Shown: piece after piece, positions 41,188 to 51,083 of the stretch | Layout: every line of letters begins with the position of its first letter | How positions within the stretch are numbered: position 1 is the stretch's first letter | DNA from: Paragyromitra xinjiangensis | Taxonomy: Eukaryota > Ascomycota > Pezizomycetes > Pezizales > Discinaceae | Direction of reading: 5' to 3' | Assembly (NCBI GenBank): GCA_038503065.1 | Contig: JBCAMK010000015.1 | Location: 620,001 to 684,000 of the forward strand | DNA length: 64,000 bases | Made by a program: the position numbers and the translations under genes | The notes under the pieces: generated by a model | What the model saw: only the letters and a program-made list of their open reading frames with translations | What the model was told of the DNA's origin: nothing | Databases searched by the model: none

Positions 41188-41562
41188 CTAGATCTGAGAG
41201 CCGAAGATGAACCACATATAAAGGAACGCAAGAAAACACACTATTATAGCGAAGAGATACAAAAAAACCAGCCCAGTTTCGTATTTAAAGTTCATCTTGG
41301 AGACGCATTCAGGACACAACCCCTCGACAGTCCTTTCTTGAGTTGGGTCGTCGGCGGTAGAAGCTAGAGAACCGTTGTCGCTATCGGCAGCCTTGTGGAT
41401 AACATGCCCGCAAGAGTAGATGGTGATATGATGTCTACACGTTGTTGAGCGTCTCTTGCTTATCGCTTGCCCTAAATCGGGAAAAGCACATGGATGTAGG
41501 CAGATGGTCGGTTGACCAAGGAGGTTCTTACTTTTTTGTAATGCCGTGCATCCTAGTGTCAT
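41188..41562 (-). CDS. CGH-motif small membrane protein (124 aa, or 104 aa if an in-frame intron is removed)
   Basis: ATG at 41562. The zinc-ligand-like pattern is TTCRHHITIYSCGHVIHK, then LCPEC about 40 residues later: C-x8-C-G-H-x2-H ... C-x2-C, the same spacing as the gene at 39673. The C-terminal 25 residues are a clear membrane helix (GLVFLYLFAIIVCFLAFLYMW). A 60-base GTAAGA..TTTAG segment near the start is in frame, so it may be either retained coding or a true intron. Splicing would leave a product that begins close to the motif, as in the two sibling genes, which favours the intron. Function unknown. Confidence 0.55.
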   Translation of the reverse strand: MTLGCTALQKSKNLLGQPTICLHPCAFPDLGQAISKRRSTTCRHHITIYSCGHVIHKAADSDNGSLASTADDPTQERTVEGLCPECVSKMNFKYETGLVFLYLFAIIVCFLAFLYMWFIFGSQI

Positions 41563-43867
41563 AGTCTGTTCTTAGATAAGTTGTGTTCTAAGAATACCTT
41601 AAATCCAGGTGTGAATTTAGACGATGTTGTATGTTGATTAGTCTGTTAAGTTGGACTGGAGGGGTGCTCTAATCAAGGCTTCTTCGGAGGGGGAAGCTAA
41701 TCGTGCGCGTAAGGTGGCCGTGGATATGAGGCTGTAGATATTGCGCGTGCTCTCCAGCGCTGAAATTCTTGGCAGTCGATGATTGGTCGGCGGTTATTGC
41801 GTGATGCTTTGGACTGTCCACTTCTCGCAAATTGATGGTTTTGTGGCTTTATCGTTGAGAGTTAGCTGCTGGTATCTTTAGACTCCTATCTTCGTTGATA
41901 GATGTGTTGGAACCATCTGAAGTATCCTAGAACACACGAGTACATATTCTAAGGCTCGGGAGGCTTGCGATTTCTTCAGCCTCATGGGCGTCAGGTTGAG
42001 ATCTGGGGATTTATCTGGAACATAATAGGAATTGTTTCAGATCTGAACTTTTTTCCATCCAATCAGAATATATAATGCACTTTAATCAGCCAAGAGGCTA
42101 GATGGTTTCTTGTAGTAATGGGGGTGCAATACATCAAATGTGATGGCGAGAAACGGTCCGTATATTGTAGTGTCAATGAGTTTCATGGTTGTTGGGTTAA
42201 CAAAGCCTTGTTTAGTGGGTCGGCTGTTTTGAGTGTGATAGCGTGCCCAACGAACTAAGATAAAAATGAAGTTTAGCTGATTTGTAGTTTGTCTCTTCTA
42301 TATCTCTTTGCATTAACGAGGAAGGTGGAGTTTTAGAATCATAGAGCATCACTCGAATCACCCACGCGAACATAGTGCTCTTAGATCAAGCAAGGATTTA
42401 TCTCGTGCGTAACACGTGTATTGGTTTTTATTGGGTATAAAATGTTTACACTCCACACTGTTCCATCCTTTCAGCCCCTATCGACACACCAGACTAAAAT
42501 ATAACGCTATCAACTTATCCAGGGCTCGACTCATATACTGATGATATACAGATGCTGGCGGTTGATGTCACACAAAACCCCTCTCTTTCTCTCTTGGTGA
42601 GCTGAACGAATTGACAGCTAGGTTACGGGTTAGAGGAGACTGTGGCGAGAAGAGTTGGCGTTGGAGTAGAAGCAGTGATGGTTAAGGACAAAATTGGGAG
42701 TTATAAACGATGTCAGCTAGGCACCTGCCGGCAAGCTTGATGTTAAAAACTTCATAGACATTTGAGGGTTTAACTGGATTGGTTGTTTCTGTGGACACCT
42801 AAACACTGTGGTAACTGCCTAGTCTCATGCCCAGACTTGCTTGGCAACCCTCTTTATCTTATCAGATCTTAGATTTGGAGGTGGTTGTCTATCGGGTCTA
42901 GCCTGGATAGGGGGCGCGCCAAGACGTGGCAAGGGAGGTGGCACCGAGACTAGTAACTGCCCTACAAGTCTGCCCTAATTTTTTGTCCTTCTGGGGGAGT
43001 TGACTGTTACTATCTTGTATCTGTAAAGGAGCTATGATTAAGAGGATAATTAATCCCCCTAACTCGCTAGATTCGTGTAAAAAGATTGACTAGGCCAGTT
43101 ATGCCGGTTGTGGTTGATCATTCAATTGACTTGCTCACCCCGCCTGTCCGCGTTGTTTTTCCTCACCACCTCTCTTGCCATTTTGTTTTAAAATGAAATT
43201 AGCCTATGAACTTGAATTTAGAGGAGGGGCATAATGCGAGAAGGGGCGGCCATTTTATTTTATTTATTTCGGGAAGTTGTAGATGAGTTATAGCTACGAC
43301 TATTAGCTGAATACATACATGTACTTGATAGCCTCCAACACTTCGTTTGGCATCTCGACTAGGTCTCGCACCTCTTATGTGGGCTGATTAGTCAGCAACT
43401 TGGCAACATACCAGCATCACACCTCAGGCTTGGAAAATCACCATTCTAAGCGAGCCACTGACTAAGCCACTGACTAAGAGTCTTGGCAGTGCTTCCGGTT
43501 TAGGCAATCATTTTTGCCTCAAATTCATTGGCTCGTTGGTTACTCTTCAATTCCTTCGAGACAAGGTGTATGGGGCTGGGCACGAGAGGTAGGTCTACCA
43601 ATTTGTATGCCCTACTGCCTGAGTTCACCATAATAAATTAGAAAAGTGTTGCAGCATAAATGACTGCTGTATTAGGCCTAGCCAACTTGTATTAGCGAAT
43701 TTGCCATCTATGGGATAACTTGCGGTACGATAAAGTTCTACACCCAGCAAGTTTTTATTTTCCAATATTTTGTTGCGACATAGCTGCAGGACCTCCAGGA
43801 GCCATCTCTGCTAACCTAAACACGATCGTCACCCGACGCTACCTCTCAGATCTCTCGAGCATTTTCA
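41563..43867. other. Gene-poor stretch
   Basis: About 2.3 kb without supported frames. It is moderately AT-rich with stops on both strands. The last 100 bases before 43868 form the CWC2 leader. No repeat element could be delimited. Confidence 0.5.
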
Positions 43868-45256
43868 ATGACGCTGGAAGCCCCAACCACAGCCATGGAC
43901 ACTCCAGAAGCTCCCTGCGAAGAATCACCCTTAGAAATAGTCCCCGAAACCTCAGAAACGACAACGGCCAATGGTGACGATACCACCATGTCCAGCATAC
44001 AAGACACACTGACAGAAGACCAAACCGCGCCCTCCCCAGAAGACCCGAGTGTCGCCCCTGTAGACGACACCAAGCCCTCCTCAGAGCTCATCGCAAAGCC
44101 CAAGAAATCCATCAAAAAGAAGCGTCGTCCAGCACGTGCACAGGTTGATCCAGCGACCTTTAAAGGAGGCGCGATCCCAGCCCAGACAGGAACGGTCTTC
44201 AATATCTGGTACAATAAATGGTCTGGGGGCGATCGCGAAGACAAATACATTTCAAAATCGCACGCGGAGGGAAGATGTAACATCTCGAAAGACTCTGGAT
44301 ACACAAAAGCTGATAAAGTTCCTGGGAGCTACTTTTGTTTGTTTTTCGCGAGAGGACAGTGTCCAAGGGGTCAGGAGTGCGAGTATCTGCATAGGCTTCC
44401 TGCTGTCACCGACTTGTTTAATCCGAATGTGGATTGCTTTGGGAGGGATAAACACTCGGATTATAGGGATGATATGGGTGGCGTTGGGAGTTTCATGAGA
44501 CAGAATCATACACTTTATGTAGGGAGGATCCACGTCAGCGACGACATCGAAGAAGTTGTCGCGAGACATTTCGCGGAATGGGGTCAGATCGAGAGAAGTA
44601 TGTTTTCCTTCTTTTCGTATACACATTCACCCGAACGCGACCGAACCATCATCTGTTCGGGTCACTCCATCCTTCTGAATAACTTCTAACACCATCTAGT
44701 CCGAGTCCTCAACTCTCGCGGTGTCGGTTTCGTCACCTACACAAACGAAGCTAACGCCCAATTCGCCAAAGAGGCAATGGCACATCAATCCCTCGACCAT
44801 AACGAAATCCTTAACGTCCGCTGGGCAACCACAGACCCGAACCCCATGGCACAAGCCCGCGATAAACGTCGAATCGAAGAGCAAGCCGCCGCAGCCATCC
44901 GACACGCCCTCCCCGCTGAATTCGTCGCAGAACTCGAAGGTAAGGACAAAAACGCTGCGAAAAAACGACGAATCGAAGGATCCTTCGGCCTCAGAGGCTA
45001 CGAGGTCCCGGAGGAGATCTGGTATGCGAGGGGTCCTGACGCGGTTAATCCTGCTGGACGTGCGGGTGAGGATGTTCCGATGATTGAGCAAGGTGGGAGT
45101 ACGGCGGTTGTGGAGAAGAGGGAGGAGGGTATTATTTCGAGTGATATTGTGGCGGCGTTGAGGGGGTTTCAGCAGGGGAATGCGAGGATTGTGGCTAGGT
45201 CGGAGAATACTGGGACTGGGTTGGCGTTGGCGGATTATGGGAGTGATAGTGATTGA
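43868..45256 (+). CDS. CWC2: Pre-mRNA-splicing factor Cwc2 (428 aa)
   Basis: Two exons, 43868-44597 and 44700-45256, with a 102-base intron in phase 1. Cwc2 belongs to the Prp19-associated NTC. It contacts U6 snRNA and the 5' splice site and helps shape the spliceosome active site. After an acidic Ser/Thr-rich N-terminus (1-75) comes the Torus domain (FNIWYNKWSGGD), then a CCCH zinc finger with CNISKDSGY, YFCLFFARGQCPRGQECEYLH, then an RRM: HTLYVGRIHV (RNP2) and GVGFVTYTNEANAQFAKEAM (RNP1). The linker after the RRM, ILNVRWATTDPNP, is highly typical. The C-terminus ends in ADYGSDSD, common in fungal Cwc2. The intron lies inside the RRM. A second in-frame ATG ten codons in is an alternative start. 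Confidence 0.96.
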
Positions 45257-46016
45257 GGTGGTTTGGGTTCTGGGATGGTTTTGATGGATATGGAATGTCT
45301 TGGAAATTGCTGTGTATTATATGATTATCCTTTTTGTTTCATTCGCCTAGTTGAGTTTCCTTTTTGTTGCTGGTTTAGATATTTTTCTATTAATGGGTGG
45401 ATGAAAAGTTGGTATGAGTGCTTTGCATTGTAGTGGAAGTAGGTTCGGTTTGATGTTTTCCCTAGGGCATACCTTAGGCGTTCGCCTGTGTAAAATGAGA
45501 GAAATACAGGGTATGAGAAAATGAATAGGAAATTGTGGATCGTGGTATGCACACTTGCGATTGATTGATATACTCTAGATAATGGCCTCCTGCTTGTGTT
45601 GTCGGCTACTTTCCTGAATCTTGAAACTCAAGTACGAGAGAGGGTTTGTAAAACTAAATATGGATTTTATATCAGATGTTTATATCTACGTCGAATTGAA
45701 ACTCAAGAAATGGTCTAGCTATTCTCTGCAGCGAGGGCAGGGCAGATGTCGAGTGATGGACCATGCTATCTATTCGAAAACTAAGATGTGGTAGGGCGTG
45801 GATGTATTATTGTAGGATAGATTCACTTGGGTAACCTCCATCTAGAGATTTCCATTCAACGTCTTTATACTTCGAGAAAACCCGACAATATCATCATCTA
45901 CTGATATAAAACTTTTCGATATACACCCAAAACCAAACCACAACCCTTTTAATCACAACCCTTTTAACCCCATCCTTAACCCCATCCTGTAGCCCAAAAC
46001 CAACCATCCCAACGCC
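45257..46016. other. Intergenic between convergent genes
   Basis: 3' flanks of CWC2 and of aspartate-semialdehyde dehydrogenase. No coding support. Confidence 0.5.
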
Positions 46017-47269
46017 TTAAATCAAACCCTTAACCACCGCCACCTCTGCATTCAAAATACTACTTCCCGCAGCCCCAATAACCGTATTATGGCTCAACGT
46101 CACAAACTTCACATCCAAAACATTATCCTGTCTGATCCTCCCCACACTAACCGCATAGCCCCCATCCGTACCTCTATCCAATCTCGGCTGAGGTCTATCC
46201 GGCTCCTCCATGACCACAATCGCCTGCTTCGGAGCACTAGGACACCCTAGCGACTGCGCCTCACAAGTATACTCCCTCAACGCCTTTTTGATATCCTCCA
46301 CACTCGGAGGAGGACGTTTCGTGAAACGGACAGACACGCATGCGGTGTGTCCGTCCATTACAGCAACACGGTTACACTGAGCGCTCACAGCGATAGAGTC
46401 AAGGAGGGTAAACCCTGTAGTATCGCTGTTAACGTCTCCAAGGATCTTTCCAGTTTCCCATTCGATCTTTTCTTCCTCGCCGCCAATGTACGGGACTACG
46501 TTGTCGAGGATATCCATTGATGGGACACCGGGGTAGCCGCCTCCGGAGATGGCTTGGAGGGTTGTGACGGTGACAGTGGAGATGCCACCGAAGGCGTCGG
46601 CGAGGGCTTTGAGGGGGACTACTAGGCCGGTTGTGGAGCAGTTGGCGTTAGTGACGAGGAAGCCGCGGGAGAGGTTGTGGTGGCGACGTTGGTGTGGGAT
46701 GATGGAGAAGTGGGAGGTGTTGACGAGAGGGACCATCAGCGGGGTGATGGGGTCGCGACGGTAGTTTTTGGCGTTGGAGAAGACGATGAGGTTGGATTTG
46801 AGGAATTCGGATTCTGGTGGGTGAGTCATTGTGTGGGGGAGGTGGGGAGGTGGAGGTGGTAGAAAGGGAACGTACCAATTTCTCCAGCGTAGTCAGCGTC
46901 AAGGCCTGAGAATACTATGTCGCAGTCTTGAAATTCAGAGGCTATGCATGGCTTTACGAGCATGTCTTTTACGGCGGCGGGCATGAGTTGTGCTTGTTTC
47001 CATTTCGTGGCATCGGAGTATTTCTTGCCCGCTGAGCGAGGTGAGGCGCCGACAGCGTGGAGGACGAGGTATGGGTGCTCAGAGAGGAGCAGGATGAAGC
47101 GCTGGCCCACAGAGCCAGTGCATCCAAGGACACCTGAAGTCAATTGTTAGCTATGACTCAATTGAGGTTATTCGTGAGATTCAATGATAGAATTGAGGTC
47201 CATACCGCACTTCTTCTTTGCTTGAGGAGCAATAGACACGAGAGGGGAGAGAGACTGGATAACAGACAT
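46017..47269 (-). CDS. HOM2: Aspartate-semialdehyde dehydrogenase (372 aa)
   Basis: Three exons: 47206-47269, 46876-47133 and 46017-46813. The enzyme reduces aspartyl phosphate to aspartate semialdehyde with NADPH, the second step towards threonine, methionine and isoleucine. The joins restore the nucleotide-binding loop [16 protein letters not shown] and the central core. The catalytic cysteine is Cys166 in [10 protein letters not shown]. The active-site His is in [13 protein letters not shown], and [31 protein letters not shown] is split here as [12 protein letters not shown] followed by the VPYIGGEE segment. The loop has Cys where many fungal homologues have Ala (GCTG rather than GATG). 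Intron 1 contains a perfect TGACTCA. Divergent from POP1 with 261 bases between start codons. Cytosolic. Confidence 0.96.
47154..47160. promoter_or_regulatory. TGACTCA, perfect CpcA/Gcn4-type bZIP site, inside intron 1
   Basis: The palindromic 7-mer TGACTCA lies in the first intron of the aspartate-semialdehyde dehydrogenase gene, about 110 bases downstream of its start codon. Cross-pathway control (CpcA in filamentous fungi, Gcn4 in yeast) induces amino-acid genes through this site. A 7-base match will occur by chance every several kilobases, so the assignment rests on the gene being a classic target. Confidence 0.45.
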
Positions 47270-47530
47270 TGCAAAGGTAGGAATAATTCCAAGAATTGAG
47301 GGATATGGGAGAGATGGGGAGAGAAGAGAGGAAGTCTGAGGTTTTGGTGTTTGTATCGCAGCTCTGGTGGGGCGCAACTAACGTGGGGCTTTTTCTCTTG
47401 GCAGCAAAATCCTTTCTGTAACGCGTGACAGCGTCCGGGTAACTCTCGTCACGTTTTGTGATATCGAATCGCGAATCTTCAATTCCTAGTCACTCCCCCC
47501 CTCAGAGGTTCGCCATACCTCCCTCCAGAG
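47270..47530. promoter_or_regulatory. Shared divergent promoter of HOM2 and POP1
   Basis: Only 261 bases separate the two start codons, so both core promoters must lie here. No TATA box is obvious; the middle carries ACGCGTGACAG and TCACG motifs near 47420-47455. Confidence 0.7.
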
Positions 47531-50041
47531 ATGGCCTCTAATCCCCCCAATCCTCGCAAACGTGGGGCCCCCGGGCCCCTCGCCAGCTCCGGCAATGACC
47601 GCAAACGCGCGAAATTCCAAGACGCCCGTACAATCGCAATTCAGAGCTCTGATCCAGAAATCAAGTCCGGCCAAATGGACGTCCCAGCATTCATCCGCTC
47701 ACGACAATTCGAGATCAAAGCGTTGGAGACGGCAATGGCAAGTTCGAAACGAGCAAACAACAAGCGCGCCTTCCAGATGGTCCCACGGGAAATGAGACGA
47801 CGTACTGCGAGTCATAATGTTAAAAGGGTACCGAAACGGTTGAGGAGGCGGGCAGCACATGAGATGAAGGAGGATAATACACCGACTGTTACTGCACGAA
47901 GGAGGAAGCCGACGGGGAATATGCGTATGCGTAATGAGACGGCGAAGAAGTTGAAGAATATGGCAAAAAAGAAGGATCTGACTGAGGAGTTGCTGGCAAA
48001 GACGCCAATGCAGCGGACGACGGAGAATGAATTGAGGAAGCCACCAAGACCATCGAGTAAATTCAGGAAACGGCAGAGGCAGAAGACGTGGCTGCCATCA
48101 CATATCTGGCATGCGAAGAGGGCAAGGATGATTACGAGGTGGAGATTTGCAATTGCAGAAACACCGACGGAGAAGAGTTATAGACCTACGCATAGAGCGA
48201 GCCAGCTGAGAGGTGCCGTGGCCTGGGACGAAAGCTACTTTTCTACAATTCATCTCAAAGGACAGGAAGAGAATATCAAAGAGATTATGGGGGCGATCTG
48301 TGGGAAAAATAGCACAGTATTAACAAAGCTCGTCTTGACCGGGAAACGATCCTGTGAGACCTGGCTCTACAAGCCAAATTCCTACCCAACTCTCCCCATT
48401 GCTCCAGCTACAATAATCTGGTGTGCTCCTACTCCCGACCCCTCCGTCCCCCGCCAGCTCTTCATTCGCATTCACCCCTCCGCCTTCCTCGAGCTCTGGA
48501 CTGAGCTTCTCCCTATTGCAAAAGTCCACAAAGTCACCCTCGAAGATCTCCGTTTCGAAATCGGCAGTATCGAAATCACTGGTCCCTCAGCTACAGACAC
48601 GCTGCTCGCCGTCCTTAACCCCTCCGCCACCTCTCCTCCCCCCGACTCCCCCTCCGCGCTATGGCCTCAACTGCGATCCCTTACTAATCCCTCCGCACTC
48701 CCACTCGGCGCTCTGCTCGGCTTTAACATCACTGACCCACGTCTCCGCTTCCCACCCCGTCTCCCAGACGACCCCCGACCCCCCTCACAAATCGAAAAAG
48801 ACATATTCACCATATCCTCTACTTGGCCCACAGACCGTACCCACCCGCCACCCCTCCTCTTCTCCCGCACCGCACGCACAGCTGCCGTCAAATCCCAACT
48901 CTCCCAGAAAAAAATCAACAAACGCAAAGGTGAAGCCCCACCAGGCGCGTACCCGTCTCCACTCCCCGCGGACCCCGAGATCCCGATCTTACTATTCGCG
49001 TCTCGCCGTGTTATTCCTGCAAAGGGCGTTAATGGCGCAATTGGGAGCTGGACTATCATGTTACCGTGGAAATGGGTGCTGCCGGTGTGGTACGCGCTGA
49101 TGCATGTGGGTCCTACAGTGAGGTTTGGTGGTGTGGATGAGCTGCGTCAGGTGGCGTTTGAGAATGGCGTTGGGTGTTTTCCTGATGATTTCCCGGGGAC
49201 GGAGGCGGGGAGGAAGGAGGAGGAGAGGAAAGGTGTGGAGAGGAGGGAGTGGTGGGAGAAGAGGCCGAAGGGGAAGAGGGTGGAGTGGGGGAGTGTGCCA
49301 GTTGGGGGGAAGAAGGGGGAGATTGGGGATGGGTTTTTGTGTGATTGGGCGTGGTTGATGAAGGAGGTGCCGAAGGAAGAGGTGGGTGGTGCAGTGGAGG
49401 GTGTAGTAGCGGAGAGTACGATGGAGAGTACAGCAGAGACTATTGGGATGTCTGCTGTTGAAGGGGACTCGATGGATATTGACCCTCCACCTACCGCTGA
49501 GCCCACCACCGGCCCATCCACATCGACCACCAACCCTCCCACCGTCTCCCCACCATTACTAGAACTTCCACCAATCTGGAACATCCCCGCAGCCCTAATC
49601 TCCGCCCTCCTCGCCTCTCCCCATAAGCCTCCCCCAATCCTCACATCCATCCCCACCTCCACCCTCTCCCGCGGCATCTTCACAATAAAACTAACCTTCA
49701 TCCACCGCGGCACCGCCAGTGACCGCGCCCGTATCTACCGTCTCCCAACCGACCCAGAACTCAAAGCTAAATGGCAAGCACTCCTCCCGAACACTAAATC
49801 AAAAGGTGTGAAACAGCGGCCGAAGGCGGGTAGTGAGGAGTATCCGTCTGTGCCCGGTGAGGAGGAATGTATTGGGTTTGTGACGACTGGGAATTTTAAT
49901 CTGAAGGAGGGGGTGAGTGTGGGTGTTGGAGCATTGGGGTATGGGAGGGTTTTTGGTGCGGGGAAGGCGGTGGGGAGGGTAGTTGTTGTGAGGGATGTTG
50001 GGACGGGGTTGGGGAGATTGGCGAGGTGGGAGGTTGTGTGA
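47531..50041 (+). CDS. POP1: RNase P / RNase MRP protein subunit Pop1 (836 aa)
   Basis: Single uninterrupted exon with ATG at 47531. Pop1 is the largest protein of RNase P (tRNA 5' processing) and RNase MRP (rRNA processing) and scaffolds the RNA. The N-terminal POP1 domain is clear: VPAFIRSRQFEIKALETAM, AFQMVPREMRRRTASHNVKR, then LPSHIWHAKRARMITRW and HRASQLRGAVAWDESY. The middle holds the POPLD-type region (IGSWTIMLPWKWVLPVWYALMHVGPTVRFGG, here around residues 495-530). The C-terminal half is Glu/Gly-rich with a Pro/Ser/Thr linker at about 635-680, then a conserved end with ECIGFVTTGNFNL. It is very basic at the N-terminus, as expected for an RNA-binding subunit. Codon usage shifts to strongly G-rich around 49130-49450, coding for the Glu/Gly-rich stretch. 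Confidence 0.95.
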   Translation: MASNPPNPRKRGAPGPLASSGNDRKRAKFQDARTIAIQSSDPEIKSGQMDVPAFIRSRQFEIKALETAMASSKRANNKRAFQMVPREMRRRTASHNVKRVPKRLRRRAAHEMKEDNTPTVTARRRKPTGNMRMRNETAKKLKNMAKKKDLTEELLAKTPMQRTTENELRKPPRPSSKFRKRQRQKTWLPSHIWHAKRARMITRWRFAIAETPTEKSYRPTHRASQLRGAVAWDESYFSTIHLKGQEENIKEIMGAICGKNSTVLTKLVLTGKRSCETWLYKPNSYPTLPIAPATIIWCAPTPDPSVPRQLFIRIHPSAFLELWTELLPIAKVHKVTLEDLRFEIGSIEITGPSATDTLLAVLNPSATSPPPDSPSALWPQLRSLTNPSALPLGALLGFNITDPRLRFPPRLPDDPRPPSQIEKDIFTISSTWPTDRTHPPPLLFSRTARTAAVKSQLSQKKINKRKGEAPPGAYPSPLPADPEIPILLFASRRVIPAKGVNGAIGSWTIMLPWKWVLPVWYALMHVGPTVRFGGVDELRQVAFENGVGCFPDDFPGTEAGRKEEERKGVERREWWEKRPKGKRVEWGSVPVGGKKGEIGDGFLCDWAWLMKEVPKEEVGGAVEGVVAESTMESTAETIGMSAVEGDSMDIDPPPTAEPTTGPSTSTTNPPTVSPPLLELPPIWNIPAALISALLASPHKPPPILTSIPTSTLSRGIFTIKLTFIHRGTASDRARIYRLPTDPELKAKWQALLPNTKSKGVKQRPKAGSEEYPSVPGEEECIGFVTTGNFNLKEGVSVGVGALGYGRVFGAGKAVGRVVVVRDVGTGLGRLARWEVV

Positions 50042-50356
50042 TGGGTGTTGTGGATATTTGGGAGGAGGTGGAGTTATGTATTGGTAAGGGATTGGTAGGG
50101 ATTGGAGTATCTGGGTTGGAAGTCTGGCTATGGATTATAGCTGTGTTCCCTCTATGTTCTAAGCTGAAAGGATACCTGGACTTCTATCATTAGGCAGAGA
50201 AGCGAATTGAATTGTTCTTCATGCCGAGCTGCCGAATTAATCCAACTTGAATGTGCGTTGATACCGATTCATCTTGACCAAGTTCAGTAATAGTATATAT
50301 GCTCATCAATAACCCTTCACTTCCACCATCTCACCTATTATCCACCAAATCCCAAA
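50042..50356. promoter_or_regulatory. Short intergenic region with TATA-like box
   Basis: POP1 3' flank and promoter of the third CGH-motif gene. A TATATAT sequence at 50294-50300 lies about 57 bases before the ATG, followed by a CT-rich leader. Confidence 0.45.
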
Positions 50357-50746
50357 ATGTGCTACCACACACTCACTACCTTCTCCTGCGGGCACGAATC
50401 CTTTAGCAACACTAAATGTTTACTTCATCCGAAAGCCCATAACCAACCCTCTGCAGATCTTATCCCTACTCACATCTCAGAGATCGTTCTGATACCACTA
50501 GACGCAGTGTGTCATGACTGTCTACTAGGCCAACCTCGCGAGGCGCAGAAGGAAGTTATCACTTGGGTTCATGGTACTGGCGGACTTGGTGATTTTCCCG
50601 GTTCTAACTTTGGTGATGGCTTTGACTCTGGTGATATCTTGGAGTCTGATTTCGATTCTGGCTATAACTTTGACCTTGATTTTGATTTTGATGAGTATTA
50701 TGCTTATGAGGATGGTCTTCTTGTGTTGTATGTAGATCTAACATAG
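50357..50746 (+). CDS. CGH-motif small acidic protein (129 aa)
   Basis: Single exon with ATG at 50357. It starts MCYHTLTTFSCGH: Cys2, Cys11 and His13, spaced exactly as in the gene at 39673. Cys20, His23 and a later C-x2-C (VCHDCLL, about residue 54-57) complete a possible zinc site. Unlike the other two, it has no membrane helix; the C-terminal half is a Phe/Asp/Gly-rich acidic tract with repeated FDSG/DFD units. This suggests a shared zinc-binding module with different tails. Function unknown. A TATA-like box and CT-rich leader upstream support a real gene. Confidence 0.6.
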   Translation: MCYHTLTTFSCGHESFSNTKCLLHPKAHNQPSADLIPTHISEIVLIPLDAVCHDCLLGQPREAQKEVITWVHGTGGLGDFPGSNFGDGFDSGDILESDFDSGYNFDLDFDFDEYYAYEDGLLVLYVDLT

Positions 50747-51083
50747 TTTTGGAATTGGGTTTCGCTAGTGGGGGGGTTGTGGTGATTTTTCATGTTTGTG
50801 GTGTATTTTTTTTTGGCACAGTGGATTGTTTGGATGGATATAGACGGTTTGAGTGTGTCGAATCGGATATAGAGCAGTTTCTGGGTTAGTGTCCTGTTGA
50901 TCCAAGAACTTTCTAGTAAGTTATATGTAACATACTAGGGCAGGCACTTGAGGGGTTTCACTTGGTGGATCTTGTGATGTTTAGTTATCAACTACATGTA
51001 ACTCGCTATCACATATTATAATCGTCCTATAAGAATTTTTGTGATAAGAATATTCGCCTATACATGTAGTTCCGCCACGAAAG
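50747..51083. other. Intergenic between convergent genes
   Basis: 3' flanks of the third CGH-motif gene and of the P450. No coding support. Confidence 0.5.
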
